This document shows positions 26,435 to 33,851 of a DNA stretch of 64,000 bases, in pieces (the stretch's first letter is position 1; the number at the start of each line of letters is the position of its first letter). The notes below the pieces were generated by a model that worked only from the letters and a program-made list of their open reading frames with translations, searched no databases and was not told the origin of the DNA. Source of the stretch: Acetobacter lovaniensis. Lineage in GTDB: Bacteria > Pseudomonadota > Alphaproteobacteria > Acetobacterales > Acetobacteraceae. The position numbers were made by a program, and so were the translations under genes. The stretch spans positions 1 to 64,000 of the forward strand of contig NZ_JACHIE010000012.1 of the NCBI RefSeq assembly GCF_014207635.1, given 5' to 3'.

Positions 26435-26794
26435 ATGGCTGATACGCCATCCACTAAAACCACAGTGGCCCAGACTGCAACGGCAGTGACAGGCGGACTG
26501 TCCCCGCTTGCTCTGGCTCTAGCGCTTCCCCAGCCGGAAGCCACATGGCTGCTCTATGCGTGCGCCGTGTTCGCGGGGGCCGGGTTTGCAGCAACACAGA
26601 TTCCTCTACCTGCGAACCAGACCGGCAAGCTCTGGCTGCTGTATCGGGTCATCAACTTTCTGGCCCTGAACTGGAAATATGCGGCCAATGCCGCCTTTGC
26701 CCTGCGTTCCAGCACGGCCACCACCGTTCCCAAAGCGGCCCCTCTGACTGGGCCGGGCTCCGTTATCAACATTCCTCAGGACACACCGAAATGA
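26435..26794 (+). CDS. Putative holin
   Basis: The 119-residue protein has two hydrophobic segments (VTGGLSPLALALALP; LLYACAVFAGAGFAATQI) and a polar tail, and it follows the endolysin by 4 bases. AGAAGGA lies upstream of the ATG. The prophage 2 gene at 32614 has equal length, start (MADT) and layout. Holin role is inferred from topology and context. Confidence 0.65.
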   Translation: MADTPSTKTTVAQTATAVTGGLSPLALALALPQPEATWLLYACAVFAGAGFAATQIPLPANQTGKLWLLYRVINFLALNWKYAANAAFALRSSTATTVPKAAPLTGPGSVINIPQDTPK

Positions 26795-27342
26795 CCAATC
26801 TTTCCCGCCGCAACTTCTTGCGGAATTCTGCCCTGCTCGGGGCCACCGCTCTGACTGCCTGCACTGTTGCCACCAATGGCAGCACCACCACCATCACGCT
26901 CAACACGGCCAAGGTGCGCGCTTACGGTCAGGCTGGTATTAACGCCATCGCCACGATCCTGAGCATCACCGTGATTGCAACCGCCATGGGTGCGCCAGCC
27001 GTGGCCCTGATCGAGACGGCAGGAACGGCGCTCGCTGCCAGCCTTACCGCGTTCTCCAGCGCGACCAACGGCACGCTGACCATCACGTATGACGATACGA
27101 ACTGGAAAACCAAGGTCGATACGATTCTGGTTGACCTTAACGGCGTGGCCTCGGCCCTGCGCTCGGGTCTCACGGCTGCCCAGTCCACCGTGACGAACCC
27201 GATCATCAACACCGCTATCGTGGCTTTCAATTCCCTGCTGACCGTGCTGGATGCGTTTATGGGCGTTCTAGGTATCAACCTGTCCAGCGTGACGGATGCG
27301 CAGGAGGCTACTGCACTCAAGACGCTGGCGGTTGCTCAGTGA
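26791..27342 (+). CDS. Tat-exported lipoprotein of the lysis module
   Basis: The 183-residue protein begins MTNLSRRNFLRNSALLGATA with a twin-arginine motif (SRRNFL) followed by a lipobox (LTAC, Cys at 23). The remainder has long Ala/Thr/Val-rich helices. Tat export of a lipoprotein is unusual for a phage product. It overlaps the holin-like gene by 4 bases. Prophage 2 has an ordinary lipoprotein in the equivalent place (33000). It could be an outer-membrane lysis factor. Confidence 0.7.
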   Translation: MTNLSRRNFLRNSALLGATALTACTVATNGSTTTITLNTAKVRAYGQAGINAIATILSITVIATAMGAPAVALIETAGTALAASLTAFSSATNGTLTITYDDTNWKTKVDTILVDLNGVASALRSGLTAAQSTVTNPIINTAIVAFNSLLTVLDAFMGVLGINLSSVTDAQEATALKTLAVAQ

Positions 27343-27485
27343 CGCCTGATAACGAGTTCTTTCTCCTACTCGGGGGTGCGTTTGTCGGCCTCGGCACGCT
27401 CCTGCTGGCGCTCATATGGCGCTGGCGGGCAAGCGCGGGCAGCTTCTGGGGCCAGCTTACGAAAGGGCAGGATGATGCGGATTAA
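27339..27485 (+). CDS. Small membrane protein of the lysis module
   Basis: This 48-residue protein starts at GTG overlapping the lipoprotein stop (GTGA) and has one membrane helix (LLLGGAFVGLGTLLLALIW) then a polar tail. Its end overlaps the next lipoprotein start. The equivalent in prophage 2 is at 33665. The pair with the following lipoprotein looks like an inner/outer spanin arrangement, but the periplasmic part is very short. Confidence 0.6.
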   Translation: MTPDNEFFLLLGGAFVGLGTLLLALIWRWRASAGSFWGQLTKGQDDAD

Positions 27486-27882
27486 GGCGCTGACCTGCCT
27501 TCTGGCTCTCTCGTCCTGCGCCAATGTCCCGCTACAGGCCAAACGTGATCTTGTCGGCATGGCCCGCTCGGACCTTATCGCCTGCGCCGGGGTGCCGGAC
27601 AATACCGCGGCACTGCCAGACGGCGAGGTGCTGCAATGGCGGCAGGATCAGCAGGTTCAAGGGCCGTTTACGCTCAAGGGGCCGATGAGCCTAGAACTGG
27701 ACCTATCCGGTCATGGCACCTGCCACCTTGTCGTCCGGTTGCAGCAGGAGCGCGTGGCGCAGGTGGAATACACCGGACCGAGTGGGACGCTGATGGGGCC
27801 ATACTCAGCTTGTCGTCCGCTGGTGTTATCCTGTGAGCAGCAGGCGCGGCAGGTCAGGCGCTCATTGCCATCCGGGCGATAA
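27472..27882 (+). CDS. Lipoprotein, possible outer spanin
   Basis: The 136-residue protein begins MMRIKALTCLLALSSCANVP with a lipobox (LSSC). The mature part has LVGMARSDLIACAGVPD, a BamE/SmpA-like motif, and several cysteines. It overlaps the small membrane protein gene by 14 bases. Lysis role is inferred from position and export. It overlaps the convergent hicB gene by 29 bases. Confidence 0.65.
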   Translation: MMRIKALTCLLALSSCANVPLQAKRDLVGMARSDLIACAGVPDNTAALPDGEVLQWRQDQQVQGPFTLKGPMSLELDLSGHGTCHLVVRLQQERVAQVEYTGPSGTLMGPYSACRPLVLSCEQQARQVRRSLPSGR

Positions 27883-28243
27883 ATCCCGAACGCGTTTCGC
27901 CTTCCTCTTTGGCCCTACGGTCCAGGCGTACGAGAACGCGGCGCGGCAGGGTAATATTTACGCGCTCTGCTGATGTGTCGAACAGCATGGGGTCCACATC
28001 AGCAAGGGCGAAAATCCAGCCTTTCCATTCCGGGTTGCCCCGTACAGCATCAAACGAGGACGGAGGCGGCACAGCTACCCCTTGATCAAGTGCATCTTCA
28101 ATCCACAGCGCAGCGGCTTCAGAGGCGTTCTTGATAGCTTCGTCCAGAGTATCTCCAGCAGAAAAGCAGCCGGGCAGGTCGGGGAACACAACGCCGAATG
28201 CGGTTGTTTCCGATCCGGGCTCAATGACAATAGGGTAGCGCAT
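27854..28243 (-). CDS. hicB: HicB antitoxin
   Basis: The 129-residue protein has the HicB partial RNase H-like domain (MRYPIVIEPGSETTAFGVVF, DLPGCFSAGDTLDEAIKNA-EA) and a C-terminal ribbon-helix-helix-type segment (ERVNITLPRRVLVRLDRRA, GFIARMA) for DNA binding and autorepression. It lies 20 bases downstream of hicA on the minus strand, the common HicA-HicB order. It neutralises HicA and probably binds the operator upstream of hicA. Confidence 0.92.
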   Translation of the reverse strand: MRYPIVIEPGSETTAFGVVFPDLPGCFSAGDTLDEAIKNASEAAALWIEDALDQGVAVPPPSSFDAVRGNPEWKGWIFALADVDPMLFDTSAERVNITLPRRVLVRLDRRAKEEGETRSGFIARMAMSA

Positions 28244-28263
28244 TTTGTTTGCTCCTTGCCGGA

Positions 28264-28446
28264 CTATTTCAGCCCGGCCTGTTTCCTAATCGCAGCAACC
28301 AAGCCTTTGCCCAGTTCTTTTTTGGGGTGGGGCACTGTGACCGTGTGATTGTGGTCAGGGTGCCGGAACTGGTGGTGTGAGCCGCGAACCCGGACCTCTT
28401 GCCACCCGGCCTTTTTCATTTCTTTGATGAGTGCTGCGCTGTTCAT
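28264..28446 (-). CDS. hicA: HicA mRNA interferase toxin
   Basis: The 60-residue protein has the full HicA dsRBD-like fold pattern: LIKEMKKAGWQEVRVRGSHH with catalytic His24/25, QFRHPDHNHTVTVPHPKKEL and a final helix. HicA cleaves mRNA in a translation-independent way. It is the first gene of a minus-strand operon with hicB. Location next to the prophage lysis module suggests a stabilisation or defence cargo. Confidence 0.92.
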   Translation of the reverse strand: MNSAALIKEMKKAGWQEVRVRGSHHQFRHPDHNHTVTVPHPKKELGKGLVAAIRKQAGLK

Positions 28447-28505
28447 AAATTATATATACACACGATACACACCAACCGCAAGGGAATAATGCGCATGATG
28501 TGTAT
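28447..28505 (-). promoter_or_regulatory. hicAB promoter and candidate operator
   Basis: The AT-rich TATATAAT upstream of hicA (minus strand) fits a -10 element. An inverted pair ATACACA (28465-28471) and TGTGTAT (28499-28505) flanks the promoter and is a candidate HicB operator. No transcription start is known. Confidence 0.45.
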
Positions 28506-29101
28506 TAAATTGTGCGAGTTAAGACCATTTCCCTGATGTCGGGAAAATGGCCAGACCAACGGCGCTCATGGGCAGCGGAGAGCCGTTGGCTTGGCTGCTA
28601 TAGCATGGGGATTACGGCAGGAGTGAGGGGGGGGGGAACTATTGGGGATTCCCCAATGGGTGGCGGGCTTCCACCGCCTGCTCGCCGCGTCCGCAGCTAT
28701 CTGATGGCTTCTTGTGTTCAACCAACGAGCACAACGACTGCAATCCGCCGTACGACTTTTTTGCTACGGGCCGGGCTTGATACCGGCTTTCTCTGCGAAG
28801 GGAGAGCTTTCCTTGACCGCCTCATGCAAGACTGAGCCGGTAATTTCCCGCGTGCCCATCCACGCCGCCGTAGCCCGTTTAGGGTAGTACAGGTTTGGGG
28901 TGTTGTACAAGGGGAAAATGGTTATAAAAAAACGGCGTAAGCTACTGATATTATTAGGGGCCATATTAGAAGTTATAAACTGTAAGTTATTGATATTTAA
29001 GGATTGGTTTAGTCCCTCCCGGCTCACCATTTCTTCCCAAAAAGTGCTAAAACTACCAATCCGCTCAGGGTTATAAAATCACGCTGGCGAATGACCCGCC
29101 T
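28506..29101. other. Prophage 1 right flank without a confident gene
   Basis: Apart from the C4-like hairpins, this stretch holds only weak frames. Positions 28880-29060 are AT-rich and look unlike the neighbouring tail genes. No tRNA or att repeat was found by eye. The first copy of the immunity-cassette end repeat begins at about 29088. Confidence 0.4.
28600..28720 (+). ncRNA. Possible C4-like antisense RNA
   Basis: A perfect hairpin ATTGGGG-ATT-CCCCAAT (28641-28657) is followed by GGTGGCGGGCTTCCACC, a second hairpin, and GCTCGCCGCGTCCGCAGC. The arrangement and wording resemble C4 antisense RNAs of P1-like phages, recalled from memory. A 107-codon frame (28512-28835) runs through it but has no ribosome site or strong coding signal; in P1 an icd-type gene overlaps c4, so it might be relevant. 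Confidence 0.35.
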
Positions 29102-29485
29102 TTACATATCTGGGTCAATCTCTCTTCCCGCCTGCACCTCGGGGTCATTTGCAAAAGCGTCGAGGATGGCAGACCAGAACGCCCGCAAGGTTGGAAAACT
29201 GCCCCAGTTCGGTGGTTCTTCAACTTCTTCAGTAGGACTTATGGCGATCAAAGCATAGCTCGCATGGTCGATTTCTGCATCATTGCAAGCCAGTAAATTC
29301 TTTAATTCGTTGATTGTTTGCTGTTTGAATAGCAGGTCATGACCTTGCGGTGCATTTTCAATAACTTCTGCCAATGTATCGCCAAAAATATCAGCATCCT
29401 CGCCGAAGGAACTGGCGCCCAGATTTTTTATACGCGGGAATATGTCGCGAATATCATTATTTGTACATTTTAGCAGTTTGGACAT
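29102..29485 (-). CDS. Immunity protein 1 (partner of the RNase A-like toxin)
   Basis: The 127-residue acidic protein begins MSKLLKCTNNDIRDIFPRI and contains FGEDADIFGDTLAEVIENAP, LLFKQQTINELKNLL and PPNWGSFPTLRAFWSAI. Two paralogues (30735, 31641) share most of this sequence. Its start lies inside the last 29 bases of the toxin gene, so expression is coupled to the toxin. It should bind and block the cognate RNase domain. I do not know a named immunity family. Confidence 0.8.
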   Translation of the reverse strand: MSKLLKCTNNDIRDIFPRIKNLGASSFGEDADIFGDTLAEVIENAPQGHDLLFKQQTINELKNLLACNDAEIDHASYALIAISPTEEVEEPPNWGSFPTLRAFWSAILDAFANDPEVQAGREIDPDM

Positions 29486-30422
29486 AGTAAACTAACCCAT
29501 TGTGCTCTTTTTTGATAATTACAATTTCGATCTTTAGTGGGATCTTGCGCTGACGGTCGGCTTTTTCAATGACAACGGTTTCCCTTTCAGAGATATTTTC
29601 GTCAAGCGATATTTGCGCTCCCTCTTTGGCATTTTTGAGCCAGGTATCAAGCTTGGAAGCGTTATTTTTGAGTACTTTGTGAATAATACGCTCGGCTGCT
29701 GCCTGTGTGGTGAAGAATGAAATCACCGGGCGCTTTTCCTTTGTAAACCGACGTTCAATATATTCGTCGCTGAGAGCGACGTGTTTTCGTAATATATGGC
29801 CCCCTACCTTAAGATTATGCGGTAGTGATTCATTACGGTCACCATCAAATCTCTTCTGCCTGTGATGTGAGATGAGATTCTGGTTGGCGCCTGATCTGGC
29901 TGGCTGAGACGCGTAAGGTGAAGGACGGTGGAAGTGTTCCCAAGTGATGTCAGCGTGCCTGAAGGTCAGTCGGTACGCATCTGCTGATGCCACGCGAATG
30001 GCCCGTGTTGCTGCAAAAGAGCTTACCGCATGCAGCAGGCTGCCAGGGATTAGGGCGTCTGCGGCCGCACCTGCCAGCCCCGCAACAGCGGGAGAAGCAT
30101 GTGCCCTCAGGGCCGCGTTGCGGACGGCGCGTTCGGTCCGGGTTTGTGATGGTGTGCCTGTATTCCACGCACACCGACCGGCAGCCATCATGTCAACGCC
30201 ATGGGCAGCAAGGGCAACTCCTGCCACTTTACTGAATACAGGCTCAGGCGCGCCCAGCAGGCTAGTGGCTCCGGCCATTTCCGCCGCCCCAAAGCCGATC
30301 GTGGCTAGTCCTTCGATCCGGTTGAGAGTTTGTGGGCTTGGCAGATAGCGCCTAACGATGCTGATGAGTTGATGTTCGCTCATGACAAAAGTCAGAGCGG
30401 GATGTTGGTTGGTATTCGGCAT
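29457..30422 (-). CDS. Toxin with C-terminal RNase A-like (CdiA-CT type) domain
   Basis: The 321-residue protein has an Ala/Gly-rich hydrophobic N-terminal half (about 35-145: GLATIGFGAAEMAGATSLLG, GLAGAAADALIPGSLL) and a C-terminal domain (about 200-321) with GGHILRKHVALSDEYIERRF, ISFFTTQAAAERIIHKVLKN, LDTWLK and a final YYVQTAKMYK. This matches the bacterial RNase A-like toxins of contact-dependent inhibition systems, with His209/His214 near the active site. No secretion domain (PAAR, VgrG, haemagglutinin) is present. AGGA precedes ATG 30422. The delivery route is unknown. Confidence 0.8.
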   Translation of the reverse strand: MPNTNQHPALTFVMSEHQLISIVRRYLPSPQTLNRIEGLATIGFGAAEMAGATSLLGAPEPVFSKVAGVALAAHGVDMMAAGRCAWNTGTPSQTRTERAVRNAALRAHASPAVAGLAGAAADALIPGSLLHAVSSFAATRAIRVASADAYRLTFRHADITWEHFHRPSPYASQPARSGANQNLISHHRQKRFDGDRNESLPHNLKVGGHILRKHVALSDEYIERRFTKEKRPVISFFTTQAAAERIIHKVLKNNASKLDTWLKNAKEGAQISLDENISERETVVIEKADRQRKIPLKIEIVIIKKEHNGLVYYVQTAKMYK

Positions 30423-30446
30423 GGCGTGTCCTGAAATGCAGACACA

Positions 30447-30475
30447 AAAAAGCCCGCCGGTGAGGGCGGGCTTTG
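30447..30475 (-). terminator. Strong terminator just upstream of the toxin
   Basis: A 10-bp perfect stem, AAAGCCCGCC (30449-30458) with GGCGGGCTTT (30465-30474), has its T run on the minus strand. It ends about 25 bases before the toxin ATG and would stop transcripts coming from the upstream immunity genes. Confidence 0.8.
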
Positions 30476-30734
30476 CGTGTCGCAGGGGGAATCTGCGCTA
30501 TGATCTATGCCGTAGCACTTTTTATGCGGGGTCATAAGTTTGTGAAAAATCCAGATCAGTGAACACCACTATCTGAACTGTGTTTAATATGTAGCAAAAC
30601 CCGTGCGCAGATACCAGATGGAAAATGGGCCGATCTGATCTCTATCAATGCTCAGTCTGACAAAATTTTCAGCCATTCGCGAATATCCAAGATGACGGTG
30701 GAGGTATAAATTTGTGCGGGCGAATGACCCGCCT
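30476..30734. other. Spacer between toxin and immunity 2
   Basis: No confident gene is seen. A minus-strand fragment (about 30584-30715, reading NLYLHRHLGYSRMAENFVRL) has protein-like character but no start of its own, so it may be the remnant of another cassette. It ends at the repeated GCGAATGACCCGCC junction. Confidence 0.35.
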
Positions 30735-31118
30735 TTACATATCTGAGTCAATCTCTTTTCCCGCTTGTACCTCGGAGTCATTTTCAAAAACGTGGAGGAC
30801 GGCAGACCAGAACGCCCGCAGGGTTGGAAAACTGCCCCAATTAAGTGGTTCTTCAACCTCTTCAGTGGGACTTATGCGGATCAAGGCAAAGCTCGCATGG
30901 TTGAGTTCCGCCTCATTGCAAGCCAGTAAAATCTTTAATTCGTTGACTGTCTGCTGTTTGAACAGCAGGTCATGACCTTGTGGCGCATTTTCAATAGCTT
31001 CTGCCAAGGTATCGCTAAAAATATTAGCATCCTCGCCAAATGAGCCAGTACCCAGATCGGTCAGGCGCGGGAATAAGTCAATAATACCAAATTTAGTCAA
31101 GTCTAGCAGTTTGGACAT
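30735..31118 (-). CDS. Immunity protein 2 (orphan paralogue)
   Basis: The 127-residue paralogue of immunity 1 begins MSKLLDLTKFGIIDLFPRL and keeps FGEDANIFSDTLAEAIENAP, LLFKQQTVNELKILL and WGSFPTLRAFWSAV. It is intact, while the toxin fragment upstream on the same strand (31119-31625) is broken. This is the expected layout of an orphan immunity gene kept for protection against sibling toxins. Confidence 0.75.
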   Translation of the reverse strand: MSKLLDLTKFGIIDLFPRLTDLGTGSFGEDANIFSDTLAEAIENAPQGHDLLFKQQTVNELKILLACNEAELNHASFALIRISPTEEVEEPLNWGSFPTLRAFWSAVLHVFENDSEVQAGKEIDSDM

Positions 31119-31625
31119 AGTAAACTAACCCATTGTGTTTTTTTTGATAATTGTAACGCAAATATACCGTACAGTCTTACGCTGACGATTAGCTTTTTCA
31201 ATGACAACAGTTTCTCTTTCAGAGATGTTTTGGTCAAGCAGCATTTCCGATCCATCTTTAGTATTTTTTAGGCAGGCATCAATATTGGAAGCATTATTTG
31301 TGAGTATTTTGTGAATAATCCGTTAAGCCGCTGCCTGTGTAGTAAAGTATGAACATACTGGAAGTTTTTACTTTGTGATCCGACGTTTAATATATTCGTC
31401 GCTGAGAGCGATGTGTTTTCGTAGTATATGGCCACCTACCTTGAGATTATGCGGTCGTGATTCATTACGGTCGCCATCAAATCTTTTCTGCCAGTGATGT
31501 GAGATGAGATTCTGGTTGGAGTCTGATCTGGCAGGCTGAGACGCGTAAGGTGAAGGATGGTGGAAGTGTTCCCAAGTGATGTCAACATGCCTAAAGGTCA
31601 GTCGGTATGCATCTGCAGATGCCAC
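31119..31625 (-). pseudogene. Orphan toxin C-terminal fragment, degenerate
   Basis: The minus strand is homologous to toxin residues about 144-321: ASADAYRLTFRHVDITWEHF, then HNLKVGGHILRKHIALSDEY. The frame stops at 31368 just after KRRITK and is shifted beyond that, so the catalytic domain is incomplete. There is no start or signal of its own. The homology begins abruptly at the junction with the end of immunity 3. Confidence 0.8.
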
Positions 31626-31640
31626 GCGAATGACCCGCCT

Positions 31641-32024
31641 TTACATATCTGAGTCAATCTCTTTTCCCGCCTGTACCTCGGGGTCATGTTCAAAACTGTG
31701 GAGGGTGGCAGACCAGAATGCCCGCAAGGTAGGAAAATTGCCCCAATTAGGTGGTTCTTCAACCTCTTCAGTAGGACTTATGGCGATCAAAGCAAAGCTT
31801 GCATGGTGGAGTTCTGCCTCATTGCAAGCCAGTAAAGTCTTTAATTCGTTGACTGTTTGCTGTTTGAACAGCAGGCCATGACCTCGTGGTGCATTTTCAA
31901 CAACTTCTGTCAACGTATCGCCAAAAATATCAGGATCCTCGCCGAAGGAACAGGCACCCAGATCGGCTAGACGCGGAAATATGGTACGAATATCATGATT
32001 TGTACATTTTAGCAGTTTGGACAT
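31641..32024 (-). CDS. Immunity protein 3 (orphan paralogue)
   Basis: The 127-residue paralogue begins MSKLLKCTNHDIRTIFPRL and keeps FGEDPDIFGDTLTEVVENAP and WGNFPTLRAFWSA. The chosen start matches the other copies; an extension to 32102 would come from the toxin remnant upstream. It is intact although the attached toxin fragment is decayed. Confidence 0.75.
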   Translation of the reverse strand: MSKLLKCTNHDIRTIFPRLADLGACSFGEDPDIFGDTLTEVVENAPRGHGLLFKQQTVNELKTLLACNEAELHHASFALIAISPTEEVEEPPNWGNFPTLRAFWSATLHSFEHDPEVQAGKEIDSDM

Positions 32025-32280
32025 AGTAAATTCACTCGTGGGGTTCTTTTTGACCATTGCAATACGGATATACCGCGCAGTCTTACGCTCCATCTTGGGC
32101 ATTCTTGAGCACTTTGTAAATAATATGTCCGGCGGACTTCCTGCATAATAAAAATGAAATGACTGGGTATTTTTCCTTTTTTAAACAGACGTTCCATATA
32201 TTTGTTGGTTGGAGCGGCTTATTTTAGGAGCATATAGTCACCCACACTTGAGAGTGTGCGGTCGTCTTCTGAGGGGGTAT
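32025..32280 (-). pseudogene. Second orphan toxin C-terminal fragment, heavily decayed
   Basis: DNA similarity to the toxin 3' third is visible (for example the segments for IERRF-KEK and the GAGTACTTTGTGAATAA-like stretch), with an internal deletion of roughly 110 bases. A short frame starting MERLFKKGKIPSHFIF covers part of it. It is not functional as a toxin. Confidence 0.65.
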
Positions 32281-32613
32281 CTCTCGTGTTATGGCCGGGT
32301 TTGCGCGGTGGGTGTTGTTGCTGGGATGTGTGGCAGAATAAAAAACAGTGTTTATGCGCGCAAAGTGTGGCATAGGTTTTTTATCGTCGCCTGTTCTGCG
32401 CCCTTTGGGGCAATGCCGTAGCGTTACGCCAGACACGCAAGACGCCCCTTTTACCCCTTCCGCCTTATACTCCTTGCTCACCTGTTCCTGCCTGTCAGGG
32501 GCAGGTTTTTTGCATTCAGGGTATGGAAGAATTCCATGCGCGGCACGCGGGGTGTGGCCTTGGGTCTGGCGGGCAGTGGCAGACGATCAATCCGTCAAAT
32601 GGAGGTTCTGAGC
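32281..32613. other. Junction zone between the island and prophage 2
   Basis: No gene is supported. It contains a short hairpin ATGGAA-GAA-TTCCAT (about 32523-32537) and a terminator at 32487. By gene-order comparison the left end of prophage 2 should lie here. No clear direct repeat with 57405-57640 was found; a 10-base match AAAAAACAGT occurs in both but is weak. Confidence 0.4.
32487..32512 (+). terminator. Intrinsic terminator before the split lysis genes
   Basis: Stem CCTGCC (32487-32492) with GGCAGG (32500-32505) is followed by six T. Confidence 0.65.
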
Positions 32614-32973
32614 ATGGCCGATACTGGCCACAATGTGCCCGCTATGGGGTCCGTCACGCGCAATACAGCCAAGGTTGCTGCGATTATTGCTTTTATTCCC
32701 TCGTTTTTTTCTGTTCTGCCACAGAACGTGGCGCTTGTTATCTGCGCAGGTATGGTCACCTGTGCGGCCATAACGGCTGCTGTGCCCGCCCCCGTGCACG
32801 GGCGACTGCTGGTTGCGCTGTACCAGATGGTGCGGGTAACAGGGCTGGGAGTGCAGTACGCTATGCCGTATATGGCTACTCATCTGGTCAAGACCCCATC
32901 TGCCAGCGAGCCCGCTGCGGAGGCTGATGCTGCGGCCACGGAATGTGTGGTTACAGAGAAAACCACACCGTAA
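32614..32973 (+). CDS. Putative holin of prophage 2
   Basis: The 119-residue protein begins MADTGHNVPAMGSV and has hydrophobic segments VAAIIAFIPSFFSVLPQNVA and LVICAGMVTCAAITAAV, then an acidic/Thr tail. GGAGG lies 8 bases upstream of ATG 32614. It equals the holin-like gene 26435 of prophage 1 in length and layout. It is separated from its endolysin (56926) by the integration boundary. Confidence 0.65.
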   Translation: MADTGHNVPAMGSVTRNTAKVAAIIAFIPSFFSVLPQNVALVICAGMVTCAAITAAVPAPVHGRLLVALYQMVRVTGLGVQYAMPYMATHLVKTPSASEPAAEADAAATECVVTEKTTP

Positions 32974-32999
32974 AAATTTTCCTTTCAGGAACAATAAGT

Positions 33000-33464
33000 A
33001 TGAAAAATCATGTCAAAGCGGGCAGCCTTGTGGCGCTGTGCCTGCTATGTTCGTGCGCGCAAACCGCGCAGGGCAAGCTGCGTCAGGCGGTGTATGATAC
33101 GGCCAGTGCGTACCACCTGCTGGCCAGCCCCATGCCCGATGTTATGGCCGGGCGTGTGCCCGGCGTAAGCTTGAGTGCCGGACAAAAAGCCCTTGCCCGC
33201 AAGGCCAGCCAGAGTGTGCTGGACGAACTGAGCGCGCTTGAGCAATCCATACAGGCCGGGAACACGCTGGCCGAAACAGCCGTTGCAGCCCTGCAGGCGG
33301 ATTTTGCCGCGTTTTCCACCTGCTGGAGCGGGCTTACGGGGGGGAGTACTCCGGCTGCGTGCACTATGGCTACGACTGCAGGCACGACAACAAACACGAC
33401 TACCGTGACGACCACCACGCAGGCCGATGCGGATATGTCCGTATCCACCAATGGGAAGGAATGA
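33000..33464 (+). CDS. Lipoprotein of the lysis module
   Basis: The 154-residue protein begins MKNHVKAGSLVALCLLCSCA with a lipobox (LCSC) and a helical mature part; the C-terminus is Thr-rich (TTNTTTVTTTT). CAGGAA is the ribosome site. It takes the place of the Tat lipoprotein of prophage 1. It may act as an outer-membrane lysis factor. Confidence 0.6.
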   Translation: MKNHVKAGSLVALCLLCSCAQTAQGKLRQAVYDTASAYHLLASPMPDVMAGRVPGVSLSAGQKALARKASQSVLDELSALEQSIQAGNTLAETAVAALQADFAAFSTCWSGLTGGSTPAACTMATTAGTTTNTTTVTTTTQADADMSVSTNGKE

Positions 33465-33467
33465 ACC

Positions 33468-33668
33468 ATGACTGCAGCAGAAATTAGTGTCATACTGGGT
33501 ATTGTGGGGACTGTGGTCTCTCTGGCGGAAAAATATGGTCCCGAAGCGTATGACACGGTTTTGAGCGCCATTGAGCAAAGCAAAAGCGGTACAGGCCCGA
33601 GTGATGCGGATATTGCGGCACTCTTTGCCAAATGTCAGGCTGACAACGCGGCTATTCAGGCATCATGA
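33468..33668 (+). CDS. Small hypothetical protein in lysis module
   Basis: The 66-residue protein (MTAAEISVILGIVGTVVSLA) has a hydrophobic N-terminal helix and a polar, helical remainder. It overlaps the next small membrane gene by 4 bases. No counterpart was found in prophage 1. A role as accessory holin or antiholin is possible but not shown. Confidence 0.5.
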   Translation: MTAAEISVILGIVGTVVSLAEKYGPEAYDTVLSAIEQSKSGTGPSDADIAALFAKCQADNAAIQAS

Positions 33669-33784
33669 GTGTGGATTTTGAGTGCGGTATGGTGCTGGGT
33701 GGGGGGCTTGTAGGGCTGGTGGGGGTTGCGTTGGCCGTAACCCTGCGCCTGCTCGCCCAGCGCGACGGTGGCTGGCCAGACTAG
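33665..33784 (+). CDS. Small membrane protein of the lysis module
   Basis: This 39-residue protein (MSVDFECGMVLGGGLVGLVG) has one membrane helix and starts by an ATGA overlap with the preceding gene. It is the counterpart of the 48-residue protein at 27339 in prophage 1. It marks the end of the displaced lysis set. Confidence 0.55.
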   Translation: MSVDFECGMVLGGGLVGLVGVALAVTLRLLAQRDGGWPD

Positions 33785-33851
33785 GCCGGAATAACGGGGG
33801 AGAGGGGAGTGCGGGCCGGTACCTTATGCCGGTCCGGCTGCCAGCGTGGCA

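Larger units (their letters stand above)
1..28835. mobile_element. Prophage 1 (left end outside window)
   Basis: This is a myovirus-type prophage with head, sheathed tail, baseplate, fibre and lysis genes in canonical order on the plus strand. Five moron genes and a HicAB pair lie on the minus strand. The repressor and integrase must lie left of the window if they exist. The right boundary is uncertain: it lies after the HicAB/C4-like region near 28.8 kb or after the toxin island near 32.3 kb. No att repeat was recognised by eye. Confidence 0.85.

Noticed and set aside
28512-28835. 107-codon plus-strand frame as a real gene
   Set aside because: There is no ribosome site, the composition is atypical and it covers the hairpins of the possible C4-like RNA. 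An Icd-like role cannot be excluded but is not supported enough to call.
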